Source of the DNA: Effusibacillus consociatus
GTDB taxonomy: Bacteria > Bacillota > Bacilli > Tumebacillales > Effusibacillaceae
NCBI RefSeq assembly: GCF_042652925.1
Contig: NZ_JBHSHC010000050.1
Span: forward strand, 1-64,000
DNA: 64,000 nt
Direction: 5' to 3'
Shown here: piece by piece, positions 15,521-22,958 of the stretch
How positions within the stretch are numbered: the first letter of the stretch is position 1
Layout: each line of letters opens with the position of its first letter
Made by a program: the position numbers and the translations under genes
Notes under the pieces: generated by a model
Told to the model about the DNA's origin: nothing
The model's database searches: none
Seen by the model: the letters and a program-made list of their open reading frames with translations, nothing else

Positions 15521-16039
15521 ATGGAACACGGATTTCAACCGGGACAGATGATTTCCTTCCGCCTGCCTGCCGACACCCCAAAACCGGTGATCGAGTATCT
15601 CAGTCAACTTAAAGAAACTGAGGAAGAAAGTTTTGGCAAAAAAATTTCTCAACTTTTTATTAATGGTGTTCATCAAGCGCTCATTGGTGAAAAACCAACC
15701 ATAACGATTCCTTTACCTGAGTATTTGACACCGGAACAGAGGGATTGGTTCAATCATCCCTTTACAAGAGAATTACTAAGGAACTGGATCTGTCAATTGA
15801 CGTTTAATCCCTCTTTGTTTTTGGGGGCTTCTACGTTTGAAATTGCTACTGCTACGGTGCAACAAGAATCAGTACAACAAAAAGAGACACAACAAGTAGT
15901 CGTTGAAAGAGAAAAAGATCAACTAGAAGAAGTACAACCAGCAGAGGTAACCGAAACAACTTGGGAAAAGAAACATTCAGACTTTGAAGTCAGTACCTCG
16001 TATCATGCCAAATTAGTGGGGTTCTTCATGGACGATTGA
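15521..16039 (+). CDS. parR: ParR-like ribbon-helix-helix adaptor protein
   Basis: The 172-aa protein has an N-terminal ribbon-helix-helix (ISFRLPADTPKPVIEYLSQL, then a second helix GKKISQLFINGVHQAL), as expected for a ParR that binds the centromere and couples it to ParM filaments. The C-terminal half is Gln/Glu/Val rich (QQESVQQKETQQVV) and acidic. ATG 15521 is preferred to the GTG just before it. Gene order parM-parR and the 10-base gap fit a two-gene partition operon. Confidence 0.8.
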   Translation: MEHGFQPGQMISFRLPADTPKPVIEYLSQLKETEEESFGKKISQLFINGVHQALIGEKPTITIPLPEYLTPEQRDWFNHPFTRELLRNWICQLTFNPSLFLGASTFEIATATVQQESVQQKETQQVVVEREKDQLEEVQPAEVTETTWEKKHSDFEVSTSYHAKLVGFFMDD

Positions 16040-16082
16040 GTAAAGAAGCAGGTTCGATATTCGCGAGTTTAACCAAATAATG

Positions 16083-16152
16083 CTCTTCTCTCTTCAACCA
16101 ATCCATGGTGGATATTGATTCACACCCAGCGGTTGAAGAAGAGGGGCTTTTT
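16083..16152 (+). terminator. Long hairpin terminator after parMR
   Basis: CTCTTCTCTCTTCAACC pairs with GGTTGAAGAAGAG (4-base bulge) around a loop of about 31 bases, followed by GGGGCTTTTTC. The loop carries CCAATCCAT, which resembles the half-site of the conserved elements. Confidence 0.7.
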
Positions 16153-16244
16153 CTTTATCGAGTAAAATAGATCACCGCGGGAACTGGGGACACCTCGATG
16201 ATTCGTGATCGATGTTTAGTCTTAAGCATGAAAAGAAGCATAAA

Positions 16245-16295
16245 TCTCCATAACCAATCCATATCGCTGTGTTAATTTTTATATTGAAGATAAGT
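16245..16295 (+). promoter_or_regulatory. Conserved CCATA direct-repeat element, copy 5
   Basis: TCTCCATAACCAATCCATAT, then CGCTGTGTTAATTTTTATAT and TGAAGATAAG. Two perfect CCATA half-sites 11 bp apart, with TATATT as a possible -10. It lies 76 bases before the ATG at 16321. Confidence 0.6.
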
Positions 16296-16320
16296 TCTCA
16301 GTAAAACGAGGGGGTACATC

Positions 16321-16770
16321 ATGGTTAAAAATCAATGGTTAAAGCTGTCTCTGTTCTCGTTCGTTGGCATCCTTGTAGTATGGTTGTTGGAGAGGGTTTT
16401 CTCGCCCGGAATTCCACAAGGCATGCAAATGTCCGGAATGGGGATGGGCCAGGGAATGATGGGTCCAGGAATGGGTATGGCGCAAGGCATGATGGGTGGA
16501 GTCATGGGAGGAACGTCCGGCACATTTTTGGGTTCCTTCTTTGAGTTTCTGTTGAATGCACTGACCGTCTTGGCGGTGCTCGTCCTGTTAGTAGGAATCG
16601 TCGGGTTTATTTATAGCTATCTAAAAGGCAATGAAACCAAAGTGGAGAAAAATATTGTGGAAAATGATAATAAAAACATTACTGTCGAAGGTGAAGACAA
16701 GATAGCGAATACTGCCGTGGAGTATTTGAAAAGAAATTTCCTCACAAAGTCTGAAACGACGGAAAACTAA
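16321..16770 (+). CDS. Met/Gly-rich two-span membrane protein, paralogue 5
   Basis: The 149-aa protein has the family start MVKNQWLKLSLFSFVGI, a Met/Gly loop (MSGMGMGQGMMGPGMGMAQG), helix 2 at about 78-100 and a charged tail of about 45 residues. GAGGGGG precedes the ATG. It lies beyond parMR, so the partition cassette splits the paralogue cluster. The tail resembles a shortened form of that in the 13046 protein. Confidence 0.8.
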   Translation: MVKNQWLKLSLFSFVGILVVWLLERVFSPGIPQGMQMSGMGMGQGMMGPGMGMAQGMMGGVMGGTSGTFLGSFFEFLLNALTVLAVLVLLVGIVGFIYSYLKGNETKVEKNIVENDNKNITVEGEDKIANTAVEYLKRNFLTKSETTEN

Positions 16771-16791
16771 GAATCCATTTAATCAATTGGA

Positions 16792-16902
16792 ATGATGGGT
16801 GGAATTGTTGCAGTGGCGTTGGCTTACTTTGGATTGAACATTATGTATGTGGCCCTTGGAGCGATTCTAACCGTTTTGTTGGTAAAAACGTGGCTAACCT
16901 AG
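16792..16902 (+). CDS. Possible short hydrophobic peptide (36 aa)
   Basis: A short frame (MMGGIVAVALAYFGLNIM...) that is hydrophobic throughout. It lies 21 bases after the previous stop and has no clear ribosome-binding site. It may be a remnant of a larger membrane protein. Low confidence. Confidence 0.25.
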   Translation: MMGGIVAVALAYFGLNIMYVALGAILTVLLVKTWLT

Positions 16903-16929
16903 AGAGCATATCCCCAACCAGACCTTATT

Positions 16930-17112
16930 TTATTGTCTCGATTCCCACCGTTGCTGCCGAATACGACCTTTAACTCGCCGATACGAATCGTGACTCATCA
17001 ACTTTTCATACTCTTTTTGGGAGGTCGGATACTTTTTCTCTTTGGTTTGGGATTCTTTAGGGAGACTGGAAGGAGACAAAAAAGTTCCGTTTTTACCCGA
17101 TTGCGAGGTCAT
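16930..17112 (-). CDS. Small basic soluble protein (60 aa)
   Basis: ATG 17112 has a good ribosome-binding site on the minus strand (GAAAGGGG, 6 bases away); a longer frame from 17271 overlaps the XRE gene and is unlikely. The product is polar and basic, with SQKEYEKLMSHDSYRR and a C-terminal RIRQQRWESRQ. It looks like a small nucleic-acid-associated plasmid protein, but no family was recognised. It lies downstream of the minus-strand XRE gene. Confidence 0.55.
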   Translation of the reverse strand: MTSQSGKNGTFLSPSSLPKESQTKEKKYPTSQKEYEKLMSHDSYRRVKGRIRQQRWESRQ

Positions 17113-17227
17113 GTTTAATCCCCTTTCAAGTAGGATTGGGACCACGATTGAAACAAAGATGGATTTAGTAGGTGGGCCTGTCCTAGAAACGAAACTGGTT
17201 TTATTCAAATCGAGGTCCCGGAGAAGA

Positions 17228-17464
17228 TTAAGATGCAAAATCTTTTTGCTTTTCAGTGTAAAAAAGTTCATGGCGGGATTTATTAAGCAGCTTGCAGACC
17301 TTTTCTACGAACCGGGGGCTAGGATGCCGTTCCCCCCGCTCCACCTGACTCACGTGGCTGAAGCTATAGTCGATTGCTTCTGCCAGTTCTCGTTGGGACA
17401 AACCACTATCGATTCGAGCTTCCACAAACGCTTCCTGATGAATGTAGAACTTTGGTCGAGCCAC
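17228..17464 (-). CDS. XRE-family helix-turn-helix regulator
   Basis: The 78-aa protein is one HTH_3 domain: GLSQRELAEAIDYSFSHVSQ is the helix-turn-helix and VERGERHPSPRF the usual following segment. GTG 17464 is preferred because GGAAGGAG precedes it by about 8 bases; an ATG at 17500 is in frame but lies inside the operator-like repeat. It is divergent from the XRE gene at 17629 across a 164-base regulatory region. Confidence 0.8.
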   Translation of the reverse strand: MARPKFYIHQEAFVEARIDSGLSQRELAEAIDYSFSHVSQVERGERHPSPRFVEKVCKLLNKSRHELFYTEKQKDFAS

Positions 17465-17490
17465 TTCTATCCAACTCCTTCCAGTAACGT

Positions 17491-17592
17491 GTGTTACCAT
17501 TATACAACTTTATTTTTTAAAGTTTCAATCACACTTTTGTTTACAATTATGTTCTTATTATTGCTTCAGTTGGAAACGGGTGTTACCATTAT
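17491..17592. promoter_or_regulatory. Divergent control region with direct repeats GTGTTACCATTAT
   Basis: The 13-bp sequence occurs exactly twice (17491-17503 and 17580-17592), 89 bp apart, between two divergent XRE genes. GTAAC and GTTAC also form a short inverted repeat overlapping the first copy (17484-17497). The AT-rich DNA between the copies would hold both promoters. The layout is that of a genetic switch in plasmids and prophages. Confidence 0.6.
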
Positions 17593-17628
17593 GTGAAATA
17601 TGGTTTCCCAACAGTAGGAGAGGATTGA

Positions 17629-18024
17629 ATGGACAAAAGTCTTGGAGGATATGTGCGCAAAAGAAGAGAGGATATGGATTTAACCATAAGGGAATTGGCA
17701 GATTTATGTGGTTTATCCCATGCGGCTATTTCAATGGTAGAGAGAGACAAGCGGAAAAAACCGACACCGGAAACCCTCCGAAAACTTGCCCAAGGATTAG
17801 GAACCTCTTATGAACAACTTTTACGGGAAGCAGGTTATCTGGACTCTCAGGCCGACAGACCGCGAAAAAAGGAAAGTGTCGATCTGCAATGGATATTAGG
17901 CCATGCGGAGATACGATTTCAAGGAAAACCGTTTAATGAAGAACAAAAACAGTTTTTAGAAATATTTTTGCGAACCTTATTTAAAAAAGACGAAATGGGT
18001 CGGCAACAAAGAAAATCTAAGTAA
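17629..18024 (+). CDS. XRE-family regulator, SinR/immunity-repressor type
   Basis: The 131-aa protein has an N-terminal HTH_3 (residues 6-65; LTIRELADLCGLSHAAISMV, then KKPTPETLRKLAQGL) and a C-terminal helical part (FNEEQKQFLEIFLRTLF). It resembles element repressors such as ImmR. The next gene is ImmA-like, which is the classic ImmR-ImmA pairing of ICEBs1-type elements. It is divergent from the smaller XRE gene and shares its operator region. Confidence 0.85.
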   Translation: MDKSLGGYVRKRREDMDLTIRELADLCGLSHAAISMVERDKRKKPTPETLRKLAQGLGTSYEQLLREAGYLDSQADRPRKKESVDLQWILGHAEIRFQGKPFNEEQKQFLEIFLRTLFKKDEMGRQQRKSK

Positions 18025-18073
18025 GTTATGCAAAGGAAACCTCACATCCAAGATATGAGGGAGGTTCGATATA

Positions 18074-18487
18074 ATGGTCGAAGCAGCCAAAGCCCTCATT
18101 CAACAATATGGAACGAATGATCCTTTCAAAATTGCGAATTTGAGAGAGATGAAGGTTGTATTTCAACCCATGCCTGAGGGAATCCGAGGAATCTATGTTA
18201 CACTAGAACAACAAGAGATTTATGTAAATTCAAATCTTTCTTCGGAATGGCAACGAGCAATTGCTGCAATTGAGATTGGGTATTCGATATGGCGAGAACG
18301 GAAACAAAAATATCCTCTTGGTGAGGTGTGTGTCTTCTACGAAAATGGACCGATGTCCCTAGAACCTTTGTCATTTGCTGCCCACCTTCTCTTATGTGGA
18401 ACCCGATTTGATAAAGGTGAAACGAAGGAACATTTGTCAATCCGTACGGGAGTCCCTCTTGAACTAGTTCAACTTTTAACATGGTAG
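18074..18487 (+). CDS. ImmA/IrrE-like protein without the zinc-protease motif
   Basis: The 137-aa protein aligns with the ImmA/IrrE fold (NDPFKIANLREMKVVFQP, GIRGIYV, then the helix QRAIAAIEIGYSIW). In active ImmA that helix carries HEXXH; here it reads IEIGY, so both zinc-binding His are gone while Glu remains. It is likely catalytically dead. ImmA normally cleaves the repressor ImmR to switch on transfer genes. Here it may act by binding only, or the switch may be broken. It follows the XRE repressor gene by 49 bases. Confidence 0.75.
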   Translation: MVEAAKALIQQYGTNDPFKIANLREMKVVFQPMPEGIRGIYVTLEQQEIYVNSNLSSEWQRAIAAIEIGYSIWRERKQKYPLGEVCVFYENGPMSLEPLSFAAHLLLCGTRFDKGETKEHLSIRTGVPLELVQLLTW

Positions 18488-18498
18488 GGACAAAATTA

Positions 18499-18963
18499 TT
18501 AAGGAACGGATAAAGGCGCATCTAGACGGTCCAACCAGATCAAGGCATTTTCTCCACCTATCAGTTTATAGAAACTTTCGAGGATCTCTGTGCGTCGTCT
18601 ATAAAATCCACTACGCGAAAGATTTAATTGATCGGCAACCTTCATGACAGCTTGTTTTCGAAAGAACCTTAATTGGATAAATAATTGTTCCTCTTCTGAA
18701 AAAGAACGGAGTGCTATCTCAGTTAAACGGGTAACAAATTCTAGATCAGGCAATTCGTGTTCCAATATTTCTAAATGTCGTATCACCGCGTCTAAGGTTG
18801 GATTTGTTACCATTCCCTCAGATTTTCCTTGTACCAATTGTAAGCGTTGAGTTATCCGTTGGAAATTTTCCATCTCGGCCTTAAGCGTTTCTATTTTTGT
18901 CTTCCATTTAGGATAGGAGCGCAACCATTCTTCCACTCGATCATAGATTTGATCCTGGTTCAA
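18499..18963 (-). CDS. Sigma-70 region 4-like transcription regulator (ArpU/phage late-regulator type)
   Basis: The 154-aa protein has a coiled N-terminal half (WKTKIETLKAEMENFQRITQ) and a C-terminal helix-turn-helix of sigma region 4 type (LRSFSEEEQLFIQLRF, MKVADQLNLSRSGFYRRR). Proteins like this control late genes in Gram-positive phages and mobile elements. TTG 18963 follows GGGAGGGG by 5 bases and is preferred to ATG 18978. It converges on the ImmA-like gene. Confidence 0.75.
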   Translation of the reverse strand: MNQDQIYDRVEEWLRSYPKWKTKIETLKAEMENFQRITQRLQLVQGKSEGMVTNPTLDAVIRHLEILEHELPDLEFVTRLTEIALRSFSEEEQLFIQLRFFRKQAVMKVADQLNLSRSGFYRRRTEILESFYKLIGGENALIWLDRLDAPLSVP

Positions 18964-18978
18964 GAATACCCCTCCCAT

Positions 18979-19350
18979 CTTTTTAGTTTTTTCCGCCTAG
19001 TGCCCTCATTATAATCAGGTGAAATCAGAAGGTTCAATCGCACAAATGTATACTTATCTATCCTTTTTGTGTTCATTTGAAGTAGACAAGGAAAAAAGAA
19101 TGGATCGCTACCTTAATGAGTACAGGAAAATTAAAAATAGCACCCAAATATCACGATTCACTTTGTCTCTGATCACAAGATAAGGTTCAAGGAACGTTTT
19201 AACCAACTAAGCCTCTGAGAATCCAAGACAGTTGGAACAAACATGGAGCATTAGAGGGACGTTTTTGAAACATAAAAGGAATAAAGTCGGAACAAAGTTG
19301 GGACTCCACTGAAACGGTTTTCGTGGTAGTATGGTATTGCGTCAGAAATG
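18979..19350. other. Long non-coding stretch before the transfer operon
   Basis: About 370 bases without a convincing gene. It contains the promoter side of the sigma-like gene and a repeated element (GTTGGAACAAACATGGA near 19230 and GTCGGAACAAAGTTGGGA near 19288). It is followed by a strong terminator and then the coupling-protein gene. It could hold a small RNA ending at that terminator, or the origin of transfer; nothing in the sequence proves either. Confidence 0.4.
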
Positions 19351-19385
19351 GGACAGGCTCCAAATCGGAGTACCTGTCCTTTTTA
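19351..19385 (+). terminator. Rho-independent terminator or small-RNA 3' end
   Basis: GGACAGG pairs with CCTGTCC, extended by CTCC with GGAG and a small bulge, then TTTTTA. No gene lies upstream on this strand for over 800 bases, so it may close a non-coding transcript or guard the transfer operon from read-through. Confidence 0.75.
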
Positions 19386-19496
19386 TGTGTCAAGAAAGGA
19401 GTGAAGAAGTCAAAAATTAGTTCTTTATTGTGCTGGTGAGCATGACATGATGGGTTTGGCCTTTGAACAACTAAACACCGGAATGGGAAGGAGGGC

Positions 19497-21929
19497 ATGC
19501 TTTTGCTCTCTTTTTTACTGTCACGCCGGAGATGGTGCAAACCAGGAGAGGGACCGGTACAGGCCACTCAGTATTGGCAGGCTCTTCCGCAAGCTGGATT
19601 TCCGGGAGCAGGGTGGGAAAGTGTGCAATACTTTCTGCGAAATTTAGAGAATTTGGGGTTGCCTTCAAAGCTTCGTCGACAGTTCGGGGAACTTACTTTT
19701 CGGTTTCTCGTGCACTGTGCAGGCCCTTCCGGGAAGGTGAAGTTTTATTTCGCTGTACCGGATATCCGTAAAATGGGCTTTCAATCTGTTTTTGAAGCCG
19801 TTTTCCCTGAGGTGTATTTAATTCCTTTGGAAGAACACCCAAATCTTGAGCTTCCTCCTAGGAAAGACGTGATCGTAGCGGAGATCGTTTCCGCTCGTGC
19901 AGATTCGTTTTGCGCATTGCCGTTTTTCACGGTGGGACATCAAGCTCCTTTGCATGAGGTGTTGTATGCCATAGGAGCCGGGAAATTGAAGGATGGGGAA
20001 GAGGTTTGGTTGGATCTGACCCTGTGGCCGGCTGCAAAAGGCGAACTGTCCCGCGTCATCCGAAAAGCGGAACGCCTCATGAATCGTCCCAATCTAGGAA
20101 CTTTCTCTTGGAGAGAAGTTTGGGACGAATTGGTTGCTGATCCGCAAAAAAGTCGGGAACGGTCAAAAACGAAAAGTCTGAAGGAGCCAGACCATCCAGT
20201 TTTACAGGAACTGCAGACAAAACAACAAACAGAGGAGACAGGAATCTGGACTTTCTTTCGTTTGTATGTTACAGGTTCGCAATCAAAAGCACGGATGCAA
20301 ACCATCGCGGTGGCGTTGGGAGCGATGAGCGCTCCCCATTTTTTGCGCCTCCGCAAAATCTCTCCTAAGCGAATGGAAAAGTTCCATAAGAAATGGACTC
20401 CGACTTCCGGATTTCTGTTGACCTCAACAGAATTGGCAGGATGGCTGCAACTGCCTGGCTGCCAACAGGCTGTCTTTTCCCATATGGAGAAAGCCCGCTC
20501 CAAAATACTGCCAGCCCCGGCCGGTTTGACGGCATCAGGGATTTTCATTGGAAAATCCAATGTGCCGGGAGAAAACCGGGAGATCTATATCCCGGTTGAG
20601 CAGATGTTGAAGCACACCTTTTTGGCAGGGATGACCGGTTCCGGGAAAACATCGACTCTCCTTTCCATGATGTTGCCAATGGTCGAGAATTTGGTGCGAT
20701 TTCCAAATGATGCACCCGGTTTTACGTTTCTTGATCCGCATGGAGGGGCGATTCGCACCCTGTTAAGCCATATCCCGGAATCCTTACATCCAAAAGTCCA
20801 TCTTGTACCCTTGGGAGTAACGGATCGGCCGAGAGGATTCAATTTGTTTCAGGCCGATCAGTCGGAGCAAGCGGAAGAAATTACGGGAGAATTTGTGGCT
20901 ACCTTACAGCAACTGTTTCCGGGAGCCCGTCCACGGGCGGAACATTATTTGCGAAGCGGACTTTTGAGCCTTTTACAGAGTCCGCCGCAAACGGTTTTAG
21001 GTGTATCTCGAATCTTTCTGAGCGAACCCTTTCGCCAAAAGATTATCCCACAATTGGACATGCACTTACGGCATTTTTGGTTGCAAGAATTCTCCCAGAT
21101 CAAAAACATCAGCGAACATTTGGGACCGATTCTGAATAAGTTGGGGGCGCTTACGACCTATCCGTCGTCACGGAGGATGTTGGGTCAAAAACAGACCTTT
21201 TATTCGACCCGAAACATCATGGACGAAGGGCACATTGTTTTGATCGACGGTTTCGGCTGTGTGCCGGATCTGCTGAAAATCATCAGCAGCTTGTTTTTCA
21301 TTGAATATCACTTTACTTGTCGCAAGCGGCCGCAGCATGCCGCCCGGCCACATTTTTTCTTGGCCGACGAGATTCATTTGTTCGCCACGAGCATCATTGA
21401 AAAAATTCTGGCGGAGGATCGCAAGTTCGGCTTAGCGCTGATTTTGGCCACCCAGTACTTGTCCCAACTGCCCGGCAATATTCTAAGTGCAATCCTGGGG
21501 AATGTTGGAACGCTACTTTTGTTACAGTTGGGAGGACCAGATGCGGAACGGTTAGCGAAATGGCTGAAACCAGAAGTAACAGCACTTGATTTAATGAACC
21601 TGCCCGAGTTGGAAGCAATTGTTCGAAGCAAAGGAAAAGGCGGGATTGTACAGTTATTTACCGTGAAAAACGAGATCGTCCGTGAAAGGGACGTATCGCT
21701 TGTGGAGAAAGCATGGGCCTTTTCCGATGCGAATGATGGCCGTCCGGTTGAAGATGTAGAAAAAGAAATCGAGCAGATGTTGGGTCTTAAACAGGAGCGT
21801 TGGAACCGGGTACCGGATAAACCGTTCGATCCCCCTGTGGATCCCCCTGCCGATCCCCAAGACGATCCCCCTGTCGATCCCACTGTCGATCCCACTTCAC
21901 CTTACGAAAGTGAGGCGAAAAACCTATAA
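19497..21929 (+). CDS. VirD4/TraG-like coupling ATPase (conjugal DNA transfer, DUF87/TraM-recognition type)
   Basis: The 810-aa ATPase has Walker A GMTGSGKTS (near residue 378), FLDPHGG, and Walker B FFLADEIH (near 622), with ATQYLSQLP as the sensor-like motif. N-terminal sequences (residues 40-200) resemble those in Gram-positive conjugative ATPases. The last 30 residues are DPP(V/A)DP-type repeats from a GATCCC-based DNA repeat, probably a flexible docking tail. It would recruit relaxosome DNA to the channel. The ATG is only 2 bases after AAGGAGG; TTG 19503 may be the real start. First gene of the transfer block. Confidence 0.85.
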   Translation: MLLLSFLLSRRRWCKPGEGPVQATQYWQALPQAGFPGAGWESVQYFLRNLENLGLPSKLRRQFGELTFRFLVHCAGPSGKVKFYFAVPDIRKMGFQSVFEAVFPEVYLIPLEEHPNLELPPRKDVIVAEIVSARADSFCALPFFTVGHQAPLHEVLYAIGAGKLKDGEEVWLDLTLWPAAKGELSRVIRKAERLMNRPNLGTFSWREVWDELVADPQKSRERSKTKSLKEPDHPVLQELQTKQQTEETGIWTFFRLYVTGSQSKARMQTIAVALGAMSAPHFLRLRKISPKRMEKFHKKWTPTSGFLLTSTELAGWLQLPGCQQAVFSHMEKARSKILPAPAGLTASGIFIGKSNVPGENREIYIPVEQMLKHTFLAGMTGSGKTSTLLSMMLPMVENLVRFPNDAPGFTFLDPHGGAIRTLLSHIPESLHPKVHLVPLGVTDRPRGFNLFQADQSEQAEEITGEFVATLQQLFPGARPRAEHYLRSGLLSLLQSPPQTVLGVSRIFLSEPFRQKIIPQLDMHLRHFWLQEFSQIKNISEHLGPILNKLGALTTYPSSRRMLGQKQTFYSTRNIMDEGHIVLIDGFGCVPDLLKIISSLFFIEYHFTCRKRPQHAARPHFFLADEIHLFATSIIEKILAEDRKFGLALILATQYLSQLPGNILSAILGNVGTLLLLQLGGPDAERLAKWLKPEVTALDLMNLPELEAIVRSKGKGGIVQLFTVKNEIVRERDVSLVEKAWAFSDANDGRPVEDVEKEIEQMLGLKQERWNRVPDKPFDPPVDPPADPQDDPPVDPTVDPTSPYESEAKNL

Positions 21930-22006
21930 CTAATACGGAGAGACGGGAATGGGCCAACTCAGACTATCTACTCTCTACGCGGGGAAGAAAGGAGGGGAAC
22001 TCAAAA

Positions 22007-22885
22007 ATGCCGGATTGGTATCAAGCCAAGAAAGAAATTTTGGTGGCTTTATATTGCTACCAAATGCTGACCTCACAACAACTGGCAATCCTGCTTGGCT
22101 ACAAACGAAGCAGCATGTATCGGGTAGGAAAAAGCCTGCAAAAACAGGAAGCGATTCATTCCTTGTTCCTTCCGTTTTTGCCTGGACATTCAAAAGGATA
22201 CGTCCTAACGGCTTCCGGAGCCAAAGCAGCGTCTTACCTGTATGGAGAAGCGGACACTCACGTTCCCCGCTTATATGAGGAAGTGCCAAGTCAATTGGAA
22301 CATCTTTATGGCACGAATCAATTTTTTATTGACCTGATTGCGGGAAGTTTGCAAAAGCCGGGAGAGGGATTGGTGGAGTGGTTGGGCACCCGTGATGCGG
22401 CGGACCGGTATGCAAAATTTGAAGGACCACCGGGAAAAAAGAAGTTGCCGCTGAAACCAGACGGACTCTGTACGTACCGTTTTGCCGACGGGCGTCGGCT
22501 GATGTTGCATCTGGAGTATGACACCGGGTCCGAGAATTTATGGAGACTCCAGGATAAACTCTGGAACTATGGCGTGCTGTTGCCGCAAGTCTGGCAGCAG
22601 GTGGAACGGGTGCATGTCTTGATCCTGACAAAAGGGAAATCCCGCGCCGGTCATATCATGCGGCTCTGGGAAGCACTTCGGATGGGCCCTCTGGCGGGCC
22701 ATCGACTGCCTTCTGTCTGGTGTTCCTATGAAGAAGCGGTTTGGAATAAGGGGATGAACAGTAAATGGCTGGGAGCAGGAGGAAGCTGGATCCCATTGGA
22801 ACAGATGGCAACGCTTCCGGACAACCCACAAGGGGATGTCGTGTTTCTCGGAAAGCAGTTGAGATCCCACCTGTTTCAGAGGTAA
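22007..22885 (+). CDS. Replication-relaxation family protein, relaxase candidate
   Basis: The 292-aa protein starts with a winged helix (YQMLTSQQLAILLGYKRSSM, then LTASGAKAASYL) typical of the replication-relaxation family found on Gram-positive plasmids. The second half contains KPDG, HLEYDTG and a following Lys (RLQDKLWNY), a spacing that resembles PD-(D/E)xK nucleases. No HUH-type relaxase is visible in the window, so this is the best candidate for the nicking or relaxosome protein. It follows the coupling-protein gene by 77 bases. Confidence 0.75.
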   Translation: MPDWYQAKKEILVALYCYQMLTSQQLAILLGYKRSSMYRVGKSLQKQEAIHSLFLPFLPGHSKGYVLTASGAKAASYLYGEADTHVPRLYEEVPSQLEHLYGTNQFFIDLIAGSLQKPGEGLVEWLGTRDAADRYAKFEGPPGKKKLPLKPDGLCTYRFADGRRLMLHLEYDTGSENLWRLQDKLWNYGVLLPQVWQQVERVHVLILTKGKSRAGHIMRLWEALRMGPLAGHRLPSVWCSYEEAVWNKGMNSKWLGAGGSWIPLEQMATLPDNPQGDVVFLGKQLRSHLFQR

Positions 22886-22958
22886 GATATGGTCACAACA
22901 AAAAATTAAAGAGAGTAAATAGACCTTTCATTTTGATGGAAAGGGGGAATATGATCGT

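Noticed and set aside
19447..19647. Overlapping small frame at the start of the coupling-protein gene
   Set aside because: It is out of frame with clear coupling-protein sequence and has no homology signal.
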